This document shows, piece by piece, positions 11,212 to 21,047 of a DNA stretch of 64,000 bases. Origin of the DNA: Mucor racemosus (Eukaryota; Mucoromycota; Mucoromycetes; Mucorales; Mucoraceae); NCBI GenBank assembly GCA_027405735.1, contig JAPEHQ010000003.1, forward strand, positions 3,348,001-3,412,000, read 5' to 3'. The notes beneath the pieces are model-generated. The model did no database searches. It had not been told where the DNA came from and saw nothing but the letters and a program-made list of their open reading frames with translations. The translations under genes were made by a program, and so were the position numbers. Within the stretch, counting starts at the first letter, position 1, and every line of letters starts with the position of its first letter.

Positions 11212-11516
11212 TGATTTATCGAAAGGTAAATTACGTATGAAATTAATCAATTGAAAAAGCACCGTTTTATTATGAGCTTATAGAGAGGGTTTATATACTA
11301 ATAATAATTGGATGAGTGTATTAATTGTGAGTGATAATATAATTAGAATGAGCATTTGGATATTGTGTGGATATATTGGAATCATGCTTCTATGATTCAA
11401 TAGTAGCATGACGATAGACGCATCAAATATGACCTTGCTTGATTTGCATGTTGAACATCATGGTTTGACAGATGTTCTAAATTGGTAATTCGGTAATTCC
11501 TAATTCTGATAGATCA
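11212..11516 (-). mobile_element. solo LTR (family B) in IR-1 left arm
   Basis: Mirror copy of 15,972-16,276. Bounded by GGTGT on both sides (11,207-11,211 and 11,517-11,521), the complement of the ACACC duplication in the right arm. Because both arms hold it with the same target duplication, the LTR inserted before the arm was duplicated, or was copied by later arm-to-arm conversion. Confidence 0.75.
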
Positions 11517-11709
11517 GGTGTCATAATTGAGGTTCAAGCGTTCTTGGTAATTACTCAATTAAACTTGGTACGTTAGGAGTTTCTTATATCCGATATCAAG
11601 ACTACTTTGCACTTCAATACATGTCGTAGTCAATATATTGTAACATGTATTGATACTGCAGAAGGTGATAACATATGATACTAGCTGGCATACAACACTG
11701 ACATTATAC

Positions 11710-12530
11710 ATTCATTAAAAAAATGCAAACGCGAGCCCGTAGAGCGACGCCGTAATTAAACATAATAGCAAGATTGAACGGCTAAGTCTTTTATACTATG
11801 GTATATCTAAGTTTTTTATAAAAAAGGGTTCTTTTCTCAACTTTTCTTATTTTTAACCATGTACGGTCTGAAAATTCAGACTTTGTAGCGGACATTTTCG
11901 GGGATCATTTTACCCTTACCAACACTCATGATTTAGATCAAAAAATTGAAAAATCAAATTTTGATACCAAAATCAACGTTTAAATATACTACATTGTGAG
12001 AGAAAATTGTAGCCATAGATAACATACATCTTATAAAAGCTTAATATTAAATATTAAGTAATGAAAACTTGCACTTTTCCCCCAAAAACGGATTTTTGGT
12101 TAAAGGATTTTCATGTAATATTTTGCAATAAAAATGTTTGTTATTTTTTATTGAGCAGATAGAGCACTAAATTTGGTACATGTATGTATTTTTTGTTTTT
12201 ATAATTGGTAGTATAGTTAACTCTAAATTTGTAGAATCAGAAAAAAAAATTAAAAAATGTCAAAATTGATGACCTGGACAAAAATAATTTTCTAAATTAA
12301 TATTCCGCTTATAAGCCTGGTAAGTCTTAAAAATAAGAGATTTTATAATACTTGAGAACTTTTTCAAGAATTTACTATGCTGTATCCATTTGATTTAAGC
12401 TTATTACTGTAGATCTTTATACATTTTAATATTGTGCGGTAGTTTATTTGATGATAATATAGTCTTACTTGATAATTAATGCGCTAGAGGTGGTTTACAT
12501 TGAGTTTTAGTCTTACCCCTCCAACATCAT
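11710..12530 (+). repeat. conserved non-coding core, copy 1
   Basis: About 820 bp shared by six places in this window. It starts with a GC-rich module (GCGAGCCCGTAGAGCGACGCC), then runs through AT-rich sequence with strongly kept blocks such as AACGTTTAAATATACTACAT and TTGGTTAAAGGATTTTCATG. There is no ORF of note. Copies at 41.2 and 43.8 kb are more diverged but keep the same order. Confidence 0.8.
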
Positions 12531-12701
12531 AAACATAAACATGGCCATCACTGGAATTTATTGCCACCTTTTTACTCTCTTTATCCCAGCCAATTTATTC
12601 AATGCTTTACCAGAACTAACTTAAGTACTTACAAATGGTTTTTTGGTATTTGCATTCAAATTCCATAAATTAATTTGATTGGCTCCATCTACAATAGTAT
12701 C
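12520..12701 (-). pseudogene. captured fragment of dynein intermediate chain (C-terminal WD40 repeats)
   Basis: On the minus strand the sequence reads DTIVDGANQINLWNLNANT, then a stop (TAA where a Gln codon is likely), then SSGKALNKLAW, a frame change by a lost base, and SSDGHVYVYDVG. This matches the last WD40 blades of cytoplasmic dynein intermediate chain (family pattern VDG..., LWNLN, AxNxxxW, GxSxGxxxxYDxG). It is far too short to be a gene and is broken by a nonsense codon and a frameshift. It straddles the junction between IR-1 left arm and spacer. The related copy at 55,975-56,185 keeps partly different residues, so the capture predates their divergence. Confidence 0.72.
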
Positions 12702-14863
12702 AAAATGTATCATCCGCTCGCCTTATGATAAATGTCAATCTAAAATCAGAAACATCCCATTGTCATTGCTATAAGCTTTTCATAACTTAATTTTTAATAA
12801 TACAGCAATTATACAAGATGACACTAATAGCAAATGGTGAGTACTTAACATCTAAATAAGTTTGATGAAGTATGATTTTAAACGGTTTTAAAAATCCTGA
12901 GGCAAACACAGCATCTTGGTCCTGTAATTTCTATCCATCAAAATGTTGAGATTTCCACTACAACACAATGAAGGCATCTGTTATCAATCTTGACCTCGAT
13001 GTACATTGTTGGGTATCAGTTCTTTACCAGTGATATTTTCTCTAATTTATTAATCTTCAGTCATATTGAACGATAATTTGTAGCATTGTCAAAAAAAAAG
13101 AATAAATGCTTCAAGAGTTTTCTGCATATCAAATTATGCGATTTAATAGCAATAATTACACTTAACTATGCTTTTTAAACCTATTGATGTTAATCAGAAT
13201 AATTAGTACTTTCATTCAAAAGTAAGTTTTGCTTTATATATTTATATTCATCCATTCAATGAATGACATTGTTGCATTCATTATCCGACTATATCAGTCA
13301 ACCAACTTCATCTTGATTCAATACATCATTTAACAATTAAATGCCAAAATTAAACTTGACCCACCGAGGTATCGCCACAAAAAAATCTCGTACAGATGGA
13401 CGAAGCATCACAATTTGGATCATTTTTTTGTGTTAATAGATCTGAGCTCTCTCTCTCTCACACATTTATAAATCTCTGCATGAACCATATCTCTATCTGT
13501 TCAATTTAACTGAAATACATTGAACGCCAACATCGTACTTGATAAAACGCTTCACTTGATTGTGAGTTAGCACAACTAATTTGATGCTAGTTTAGCATCA
13601 GCAGTTAAATCAGATAAATTTGAGATTAGACGACCCCTTTTAATAGTTTTGCATATCATGAGCTAATAATGGACCGTTATTATAGATACGCTAATCAAGA
13701 ATGGTGAGTTAACTCCTCTAATGAATGAACGAGTTGATTGTCAGTATAAACAAATATTAAAATCAAATATAGCAATTGCATGAACAAGAGATGATAGATC
13801 ATGTAAATTAGCATAATTGAATTGTTTCAAGCGTTTCGAACTGAATACGCCTTTACGTTTGACCTATAAAAATTGATTTATCAGTAAAATCAATTAACAA
13901 GCTAATAAGTGATGGTTATGATGTACTTTTGATAGTTGGGATTGGTATACAAGTCAACATCTTGTTTTTACTACGGCCGAACTATGTTTCCCATGGGCAT
14001 AATGATCTGCACAGATGTGCAGAATAAAGAATTTTGTGCAGACCAGGCAACCCAGATGAGCAGAGCAATGAGATCAAGGTTTTTTATTCAATTTACTAAA
14101 GTATATCAATCATAATATAATTAATAACGAAGATAATTTGAACGGTTTAAAACAGATGTGAGTTACTCTGATTCAACAAAATTGTCTTATTGACGAGATA
14201 TATCAATTTAAAATTTGGGCTTTGAAAGAATTCTGCCCATCTTCCTCTTTCGAGGGCCAAATGGGAACAACGACAACAACCTGTTTGGTAACACTAAAAG
14301 TATTTATGCCTTTGTAAACTTCTGTTTGTAGTACATAAAATCTTTTTCTTCCCTACTCTTTCCTCAGCTCTTTTATTTACGTTTAAAACTACAAAAAAAA
14401 GACTAATATTTTTTCATAAACTGAAATCAAGTAGCAGGTACAAGTATATGTTTTTCCTATTTTTTATTTGGAAATGAATTATTAACTGTCAACGTTAGGG
14501 CACGTTATAATATCTTTCTCGAACAAAAAAAGCGTCCAGGACTTAATCACTTTATTCCATTATCTACGTTATAATCAATGCTTTTTTGGTCTTAAAGTCG
14601 ATATCTACCTGCAGAAAAATTGGTGATTACAAAAGTATGTATAGTATTGTCTTGATTTGAATGAATAAATAAACTCATGTTAGTCTATTTAGTTCCTAAA
14701 AAGCATTTATTTCTATTATTTAGTGGCCAACAGCTAAGAATAGGAAAACAAGACGTTGTCTTGTATATTACTACCAACCATCAAAGGTACAATATAATTA
14801 TTACTTATTAGCTTGTTATTAATAATCAATTTTACTAATAAATCAATTTTTTATAGGTCAAAA
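12625..14863. other. spacer of IR-1
   Basis: Non-palindromic centre, colinear with 56,086-58,515. Contents: upstream end of the antisense dynein fragment, AT-rich unassigned sequence, a CTACGGCCGAACTATG transposon-like end at 13,971, and a short minus-strand open stretch (about 14,230-14,340) with PIW after a five-Val run that stays open in both elements. No intact gene recognised. Confidence 0.6.
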
Positions 14864-14869
14864 GTAAGT

Positions 14870-14975
14870 TTGTTCTGGTAAAGCATTGAATAAATTGGCT
14901 GGGATAAAGAGAGTAAAAAGGTGGCAATAAATTCCAGTGATGGCCATGTTTATGTTTATGATGTTGGAGGGGTAA
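14870..14975 (+). pseudogene. dynein intermediate chain fragment, right-arm copy
   Basis: Plus-strand mirror of the left-arm part: TTCTGGTAAAGCATTG (SGKAL), then NKLA, a frame change, and DGHVYVYDVG. Only the part inside the inverted repeat is present; the LWNLN blade is missing on this side, which places the arm end inside the captured fragment. Confidence 0.65.
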
Positions 14976-15778
14976 GACTAAAACTCAATGTAAACCACCT
15001 CTAGCGCATTAATTATCAAGTAAGACTATATTATCATCAAATAAACTACCGCACAATATTAAAATGTATAAAGATCTACAGTAATAAGCTTAAATCAAAT
15101 GGATACAGCATAGTAAATTCTTGAAAAAGTTCTCAAGTATTATAAAATCTCTTATTTTTAAGACTTACCAGGCTTATAAGCGGAATATTAATTTAGAAAA
15201 TTATTTTTGTCCAGGTCATCAATTTTGACATTTTTTAATTTTTTTTTCTGATTCTACAAATTTAGAGTTAACTATACTACCAATTATAAAAACAAAAAAT
15301 ACATACATGTACCAAATTTAGTGCTCTATCTGCTCAATAAAAAATAACAAACATTTTTATTGCAAAATATTACATGAAAATCCTTTAACCAAAAATCCGT
15401 TTTTGGGGGAAAAGTGCAAGTTTTCATTACTTAATATTTAATATTAAGCTTTTATAAGATGTATGTTATCTATGGCTACAATTTTCTCTCACAATGTAGT
15501 ATATTTAAACGTTGATTTTGGTATCAAAATTTGATTTTTCAATTTTTTGATCTAAATCATGAGTGTTGGTAAGGGTAAAATGATCCCCGAAAATGTCCGC
15601 TACAAAGTCTGAATTTTCAGACCGTACATGGTTAAAAATAAGAAAAGTTGAGAAAAGAACCCTTTTTTATAAAAAACTTAGATATACCATAGTATAAAAG
15701 ACTTAGCCGTTCAATCTTGCTATTATGTTTAATTACGGCGTCGCTCTACGGGCTCGCGTTTGCATTTTTTTAATGAAT
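14958..15778 (-). repeat. conserved non-coding core, copy 2
   Basis: Reverse complement of the core at 11,710-12,530, inside IR-1 right arm. Confidence 0.8.
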
Positions 15779-15971
15779 GTATAATGTCAGTGTTGTATGC
15801 CAGCTAGTATCATATGTTATCACCTTCTGCAGTATCAATACATGTTACAATATATTGACTACGACATGTATTGAAGTGCAAAGTAGTCTTGATATCGGAT
15901 ATAAGAAACTCCTAACGTACCAAGTTTAATTGAGTAATTACCAAGAACGCTTGAACCTCAATTATGACACC

Positions 15972-16276
15972 TGATCTATCAGAATTAGGAATTACCGAAT
16001 TACCAATTTAGAACATCTGTCAAACCATGATGTTCAACATGCAAATCAAGCAAGGTCATATTTGATGCGTCTATCGTCATGCTACTATTGAATCATAGAA
16101 GCATGATTCCAATATATCCACACAATATCCAAATGCTCATTCTAATTATATTATCACTCACAATTAATACACTCATCCAATTATTATTAGTATATAAACC
16201 CTCTCTATAAGCTCATAATAAAACGGTGCTTTTTCAATTGATTAATTTCATACGTAATTTACCTTTCGATAAATCA
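15972..16276 (+). mobile_element. solo LTR (family B), 305 bp, with target duplication
   Basis: Begins TGATCTATCAG and ends GATAAATCA, giving short inverted ends, and is flanked by ACACC at 15,967-15,971 and 16,277-16,281. It contains a TATA-like TATATAAACC (about 16,190) and AATAAA (about 16,219), as expected of an LTR. The related sequence near 10,130 has a single ACACC and no insert, which is the empty site. A third copy is at 42,113-42,765. No internal retrotransposon sequence remains, so it is a solo LTR left by recombination. Confidence 0.85.
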
Positions 16277-16459
16277 ACACCATATTATTTCATCCCAGCG
16301 GTTAATCAATCAAGTAGCTATCAAATCAATATCCAAGCACATTTAGTGCAGCATTGAAACAAGGCAACTCACAAGCTCTGCAAGAACGGTTAAATCATGA
16401 TTGATCCATTTCAATCCATAGCTTACTATCAAACAGATCTAATGGTTCAATAGTGCCTA

Positions 16460-16751
16460 AATTGCATCTCAGGATCTCAATGTCAAATCAATATAAAAGA
16501 CCCTACTTTTATATCTAAATAAACGATATCTTGTTTTTATTATACAATTGAAGTACTGATTCATTACTCACTCTCTTTTAATTGTATTCTTTTTTAAGTA
16601 TTATGTATCAAACCTGAAAATATACGACACTCTGGGTAGATTTTGAAAAAAAATGAATTTTTTTCTGAAATTCCAAAATACCCGTTTCTTTTTTCCTAAA
16701 AAAATATGAAAATAATTTATGGGATTTTTTTTCCAATAAAAATATTAACAG
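16460..16751. other. flank between IR-1 and the Ty3 element
   Basis: The first about 170 bp continue the direct similarity to 10,310-10,490, beyond the end of the inverted repeat. The remainder is A/T-rich with nothing recognised. Confidence 0.55.
16747..16751. repeat. Ty3 target-site duplication, left (AACAG)
   Basis: AACAG immediately outside the left LTR, repeated at 22,619-22,623 outside the right LTR. Confidence 0.9.
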
Positions 16752-17090
16752 TGTAATGAGTACTATGATCTTGTAATAGGTTGAGTCTATTAAGAAAGAA
16801 GTACAAAAGGTGGACGTTGTTGGTGTTACTAACTGTAGTTGACTATTACTTTGGTCAATACTTACTATGTATTAAATGTAATTAATATTGGACAAGTAGT
16901 ATTAAGTAATAGGTCGATTGGGGTTGTGATAATAAGTTTATTTAATTTAAAATTATTAACAAAGGAAAGAAACAGATATTTTCACTAAAGTTCAATATCT
17001 GATTCAACATTTACATATTTATATGGATTATCTAACTGAAACTAATTCCTGCAATTATTGTTGAGACATCATGTAATGTGAATCATTACA
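16752..17090 (-). repeat. Ty3 element 3' LTR (left in window), 339 bp
   Basis: Differs from 22,280-22,618 at one base as far as I could compare (A versus G at about 16,950). The ends TGTAATGA and TCATTACA form 8-bp inverted termini. The pol stop codon lies inside this LTR. Confidence 0.95.
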
Positions 17091-20000
17091 TTACCCCCTT
17101 CTTAGAGCGTTGTTTATGTTGTAGAGAAGCTATTGAAGGTTTGTTGGGATAATCTTGATGGAATTGGTTAGTTAATAATATTGCATTTTTCAGATTTTCT
17201 TTGGCTTCCCAAGTGTCGTCTGATGGGTCCTCGTATCCTTTCCACTTGACCTTATATTGTAATTTATTTCTGAAAATTCTACTGTCCAATATTTGATCCA
17301 CTTCATATTCTTCATTGCTATCGACAATTATTGGAGGAGGTTGTGGTAAAACTCTGTTGTCGATATCTTCTAATCCTATTACTGATCTGGGAGTTAATTT
17401 GGAGATGTGAAATGTAGGATGAATTTTCATTGATGTTGGTAGTTCGAGTTTGTACGCATGTGAACTAAGTTTTTTGATAATTTTGAATGGTCCAATTCTT
17501 TTATGATCAAGTTTCTTCGTTGGTCTTGTAGTTGTAATATTTTTTGTATCGATATATACCTGATCGCCAACCCTTAATTCGTGTATTTGTCTTTTCCTTT
17601 GGTTGTAGTACATGGCTTGGGATTTTTGCGCACGTGAGATGTTGCTTTTGTTTTCCTCTTGAATATCCTTTAATTTATTTAAAAATTCTTCAGACGCTGG
17701 AACGCATTCGCTACCCTCCTTCTTGATATTTATATCTGCTTTAGGGTGATAGCCATAGTTTGCAAAAAACGGAGAACATTTGGTACTAGATTGACAGTGA
17801 TTGTTGTAGCTAAATTCAGCTGTAGGTAATAGTTGGGACCAATCGTTTTGTTGATAGTTGCAATACATTCTCAAGTATTGTTCCAAAGTTGAATTGGTTT
17901 TTTCCGTTTGACCATCAGTTTCAGGTCTGAAAGCTGTGGACATGTTTGCCTGAATTTGTAAGTTCTTGAGTAGGTGTTTCCAGAATTTGGAAGTGAATAA
18001 TACGCCTCTATCCGATATAATTGAAGATGGTAAGCCATGTAGTCTGAAAATATTATTGATGAATAATATTGCTAATTCTTTTGCGGATATGCTTTCGTTA
18101 CAAGGGATGAAGTGAGCCATTTTTGATAATCTGTCGACGACAACAAAAATGCTATCAAAGCCTTGAGATTTTGGTAATTTTACAATAAAGTCCATACTAA
18201 TGGATTCCCATGGTTTATTTGGGATTTGTAGTGACATTAACGGGCCTTGAGGTGCTTGTCTTGAAGGTTTACCACGAACACATATTTGACAATTTGCAAC
18301 ATAACGATTTACGAATTTAGTCATTCCTTTCCACCAATAATTCCGGGAAATCAATTCAGTAGTTTTGGCTCGACCAAAGTGTCCAGATATGAGATTATCA
18401 TGATGGATTTGCAAAAGTTTGAGTTTAAGATCGTTGTTGTCTGGTACAAAAATCAACGAGTTTTTTAATAGTAGACCCGAATTTTCATCAATTGTGTAAT
18501 TTTTGAATCTATCCACTATATTTTTGTGCAAATTGTCTTTGTTGCGCAACAGTTTGTATGTAGGATCTTGTTTTTGACTATTGAGGATTTGATCTTTTAG
18601 TTCTTGATCCATGGATATATTAAAACTTGCAGCGGTTGATGATACGCTAAACTGGTTTGGTTTTAACAGTGATTGGATTGGTTGTTTTTCATCATCTTCA
18701 GGGTTGAAATCAGGACGTCTAGACAATGCATCAGCTCTTTGATTTTTAGTAGCAGATCTATATTGTATCAAAAAGTTATAATTGCTTAATTTAATTGCGT
18801 ATCTAGCTTGTCGTCTATTCAGTTTTTTAGCTGTGAGGAAATATTCTAGATTTCTGTGATCTGTTAAGACTAGAGTTTGATGTGGTGTATCTTCCAAATA
18901 ATGTCTCCAGTGGATAAATGAGTCTATTATAGCTAGCATCTCTTTATCGTATATTTCATAATTGATTTCTGCAGGTTTCAATTTTCGACTATAGTAAGCG
19001 ATAGGGTGTAGTGTTCCTTTATTGTCATGTTGGCTGAGTATGCTGCCAATTGCGAAATCACTTGCATCTGTTTCCATTACACAAGGTTTATCCGGTGAGA
19101 AAATTTTTAAAACGGGCTTAGATGTAAATAATTCTTTAAGCGCGTTGAATGCTTTTTCCTCTTTTTCCCCCCAATTAAACTTTTTGTTCTTTTTTAAACG
19201 ATTTGTTAATGGAGTTGTGTAGAGACTGAAATGCTTTAAGAAAGACCTATGGTAGTTAGCAAATCCAAGAAATACCATTACATCGTGTTGCGATTTAGGT
19301 GTTGGCCATTCGAGGATAGCTTTAATTTTTTGTTTATTCATAGATACGCCATTTCTTCCAATACGAATGCCTAGAAAGTTGACTTCTTCTTTGTCGAATT
19401 CACACTTCTCGGCTTTGATGTACAGTTCAGCATCTAGCAGTTTTTTCAATACAAGCTTGACATGTTCAGTGTGTTGATTTAAATCGCCGCTTGAATATAC
19501 TAAAATATCATCATAAAAAAATACGGCAATAGTATCTAGATACTCTCGTAGAACGTCGTTAAGAAAAGCCATCCAAGTGCTTGGAGCATTTACTAATCCG
19601 AAATTTAGCACATTATATTGAAAATGCCCATATTTACACCTAAAACCAGTGAGCCATTCCATACCAGATTTTATGCGAATTCTATAATAGGCATTGCGGA
19701 CATCTAATTTAGTGTAGTACCTTGCGTTGCCAAGACGATCTATCATTTCAGAGACCAAAGGGAGTACAGGAGGATCACGAACGGTTACAGCATTCAAATC
19801 TCGATTATCTATACATAAACGTAATTCACCAGATTTTTTCTTAACAAAAAGGATTGGAGCAGCAGCAGGACTAGTTGATCTGCTAATGAATCCATTTGCA
19901 AGATTTTCCTTCAGGTATTTGGCAAGTTCATCCAGTTCTGTTTGTGAGAGACTGTAAATTGGTCCGAAAGGAGGATTTTTACCTTCCTGGAGTATGATTT

Positions 20001-20601
20001 TATGATCATATGGTCTATGAGGAGGTAAAGTATTTGCTTTTTTCTTACTGAAAACTTCATAATATTGACTGTATTTTCCTGGTACATTTAAATAATCTTC
20101 TTTAGTAGCAGTTTGTTCAGTATTAGGTGTCGAAGTTGTAGTAGCAATAGATTCAGTAATCGGATATTCTGCAATTCGAATTACTTCAGAAGCGTTGATA
20201 TAACAAGAATTGTTTTCATTTATATCTTCTTTAATTGAGGCATACGAGACAAATTTAATATCAATGTTGGCATTTTCATTAATTAAAGGAGTCAGATCAG
20301 AATAATGTTCAAAAGTTGTATTTTTATTAGAATTAATATTAGATGGACTACAACTAGTGATACCAGAAAGTTTATCGACATTGCAATTTCCCATGATTGC
20401 GTGGTCGTTAGTATTAAGTTTAGTGACATTGCTATTAGGAGTTTGGTCAAATTGATGAAGTTTAATGACATTGCCTGTGATCTTTGAATAAGTATGGTCA
20501 AGTTGATCAAGTTTAACGACTTTGCTATTGAAATGTTGAGTGTGGTCAGTTGTTGGACAATGTGATAAAGTTGAAATGGAATGAACATGGTTGCAACATT
20601 G
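17086..20601 (-). CDS. Ty3 pol: reverse transcriptase, RNase H, integrase, chromodomain
   Basis: Continuous frame of about 1,170 codons after the stop at 20,604-20,602; the first Met is at 20,394 (1,102 codons from there). RT has the catalytic FFYDDILVYSS (about residue 290 from that Met). RNase H follows with ETDASDFAIGS and LTDHRNLEYFL. Integrase shows the HHCC zinc module (H..H...CQIC), the DDE core (MDFIVKLP, SDRG, a later Glu in DGQTEKTNSTLEQYLR). A chromodomain of about 50 residues ends the protein (YEVDQILDSR, YKVKWKGY, DTWE). The stop TAA is supplied by bases 3-5 of the LTR (TGTAATG), and the polypurine tract encodes the last residues. The frame has no other interruption, so the enzymes look intact. 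Confidence 0.92.
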   Translation of the reverse strand, partial: QCCNHVHSISTLSHCPTTDHTQHFNSKVVKLDQLDHTYSKITGNVIKLHQFDQTPNSNVTKLNTNDHAIMGNCNVDKLSGITSCSPSNINSNKNTTFEHYSDLTPLINENANIDIKFVSYASIKEDINENNSCYINASEVIRIAEYPITESIATTTSTPNTEQTATKEDYLNVPGKYSQYYEVFSKKKANTLPPHRPYDHKIILQEGKNPPFGPIYSLSQTELDELAKYLKENLANGFISRSTSPAAAPILFVKKKSGELRLCIDNRDLNAVTVRDPPVLPLVSEMIDRLGNARYYTKLDVRNAYYRIRIKSGMEWLTGFRCKYGHFQYNVLNFGLVNAPSTWMAFLNDVLREYLDTIAVFFYDDILVYSSGDLNQHTEHVKLVLKKLLDAELYIKAEKCEFDKEEVNFLGIRIGRNGVSMNKQKIKAILEWPTPKSQHDVMVFLGFANYHRSFLKHFSLYTTPLTNRLKKNKKFNWGEKEEKAFNALKELFTSKPVLKIFSPDKPCVMETDASDFAIGSILSQHDNKGTLHPIAYYSRKLKPAEINYEIYDKEMLAIIDSFIHWRHYLEDTPHQTLVLTDHRNLEYFLTAKKLNRRQARYAIKLSNYNFLIQYRSATKNQRADALSRRPDFNPEDDEKQPIQSLLKPNQFSVSSTAASFNISMDQELKDQILNSQKQDPTYKLLRNKDNLHKNIVDRFKNYTIDENSGLLLKNSLIFVPDNNDLKLKLLQIHHDNLISGHFGRAKTTELISRNYWWKGMTKFVNRYVANCQICVRGKPSRQAPQGPLMSLQIPNKPWESISMDFIVKLPKSQGFDSIFVVVDRLSKMAHFIPCNESISAKELAILFINNIFRLHGLPSSIISDRGVLFTSKFWKHLLKNLQIQANMSTAFRPETDGQTEKTNSTLEQYLRMYCNYQQNDWSQLLPTAEFSYNNHCQSSTKCSPFFANYGYHPKADINIKKEGSECVPASEEFLNKLKDIQEENKSNISRAQKSQAMYYNQRKRQIHELRVGDQVYIDTKNITTTRPTKKLDHKRIGPFKIIKKLSSHAYKLELPTSMKIHPTFHISKLTPRSVIGLEDIDNRVLPQPPPIIVDSNEEYEVDQILDSRIFRNKLQYKVKWKGYEDPSDDTWEAKENLKNAILLTNQFHQDYPNKPSIASLQHKQRSKKGVM
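17091..17103 (-). other. polypurine tract of the Ty3 element
   Basis: On the minus strand AAGAAGGGGGTAA directly before the 3' LTR; the usual primer for plus-strand DNA synthesis. It overlaps the last codons of pol. Confidence 0.8.
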
Positions 20602-21039
20602 TTATTGACATAGGGTTGAATCAAATGTAATGTTGTGTGCTGCCCATTTAATGCTTGGATTGTGTAATTTAAGCCAAGGCATACCAAGAATGATTGGATA
20701 TTGGCCTAACCTAGTAATATCAAGGGATAAGGATTCCAAGTGTGGACCAATATTCATAGTAATTTCAGACTTGAATTCGACTTTTCCAGAACTAATTGGA
20801 GATCCATCGACTGTTAGAATTTCTATTGGTTTTGATTTTTTAAGCAAAGGTAGTTTGTGCTTTGTTGCAAAATCATGATCGCAGAAATTCGCCATAGACC
20901 CGGAATCTATCATAGCAAATATGTTGATTTGTTGATCATTGAATTTGAGTACAATATCTACTACGATATGTTCATTCTTGTTGAGGTCTTGCGTGTCCGT
21001 TGAACAAAGTTGTACAGGCATTTGTAATGTTGAACCCAA
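20602..21039 (-). CDS. Ty3 aspartic protease segment
   Basis: Retropepsin-like domain with the active-site triad in MIDSGSMANFCD and the downstream hydrophobic YPIILGMPWL that typifies Ty3 proteases. It lies in the -1 frame relative to gag and overlaps its end; the frame is open from before the gag stop. It ends at TAA (20,604-20,602) in the same frame as RT, with CAA on both sides of the stop. Expression of pol thus seems to need a frameshift after gag and either readthrough of this stop or an undamaged sister copy. Confidence 0.88.
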   Translation of the reverse strand: MGSTLQMPVQLCSTDTQDLNKNEHIVVDIVLKFNDQQINIFAMIDSGSMANFCDHDFATKHKLPLLKKSKPIEILTVDGSPISSGKVEFKSEITMNIGPHLESLSLDITRLGQYPIILGMPWLKLHNPSIKWAAHNITFDSTLCQ

Positions 21040-21047
21040 AGCTTGCC

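Larger units (their letters stand above)
11031..12624 (+). repeat. IR-1 left arm
   Basis: Order from outside: outer repeat, solo LTR (reverse orientation), outer repeat again, GC-rich module near 11,728-11,790, conserved core, start of the antisense dynein fragment. Pairs base for base with 14,864-16,457 apart from rare substitutions, for example at 11,066 and 11,166. Confidence 0.85.
14864..16457 (-). repeat. IR-1 right arm
   Basis: Reverse complement of 11,031-12,624. On the plus strand it begins with the dynein-derived stretch, then the core in reverse, the GC-rich module and the outer repeat with a solo LTR. Confidence 0.85.
11028..16459. mobile_element. giant inverted-repeat element 1 (IR-1)
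   Basis: Two arms of about 1.59 kb (11,031-12,624 and 14,864-16,457) are reverse complements. Paired positions always sum to 27,488, so there are no net length changes between the arms at the points checked, and I saw only scattered single-base differences. The spacer of about 2.2 kb is not palindromic and is colinear with the spacer of the larger element at 56,086-58,515. It contains no intact gene, so if mobile it depends on proteins supplied elsewhere. Each arm holds the conserved non-coding core, a solo LTR and part of a dynein-derived fragment. No target duplication was found at the outer ends. It may be a foldback transposon or a palindrome formed from a single-armed element. Confidence 0.8.

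Noticed and set aside
15972..16276. Considered as a host promoter because of TATATAAACC and AATAAA
   Set aside because: Target duplication, empty site and copies elsewhere show it is a solo LTR.
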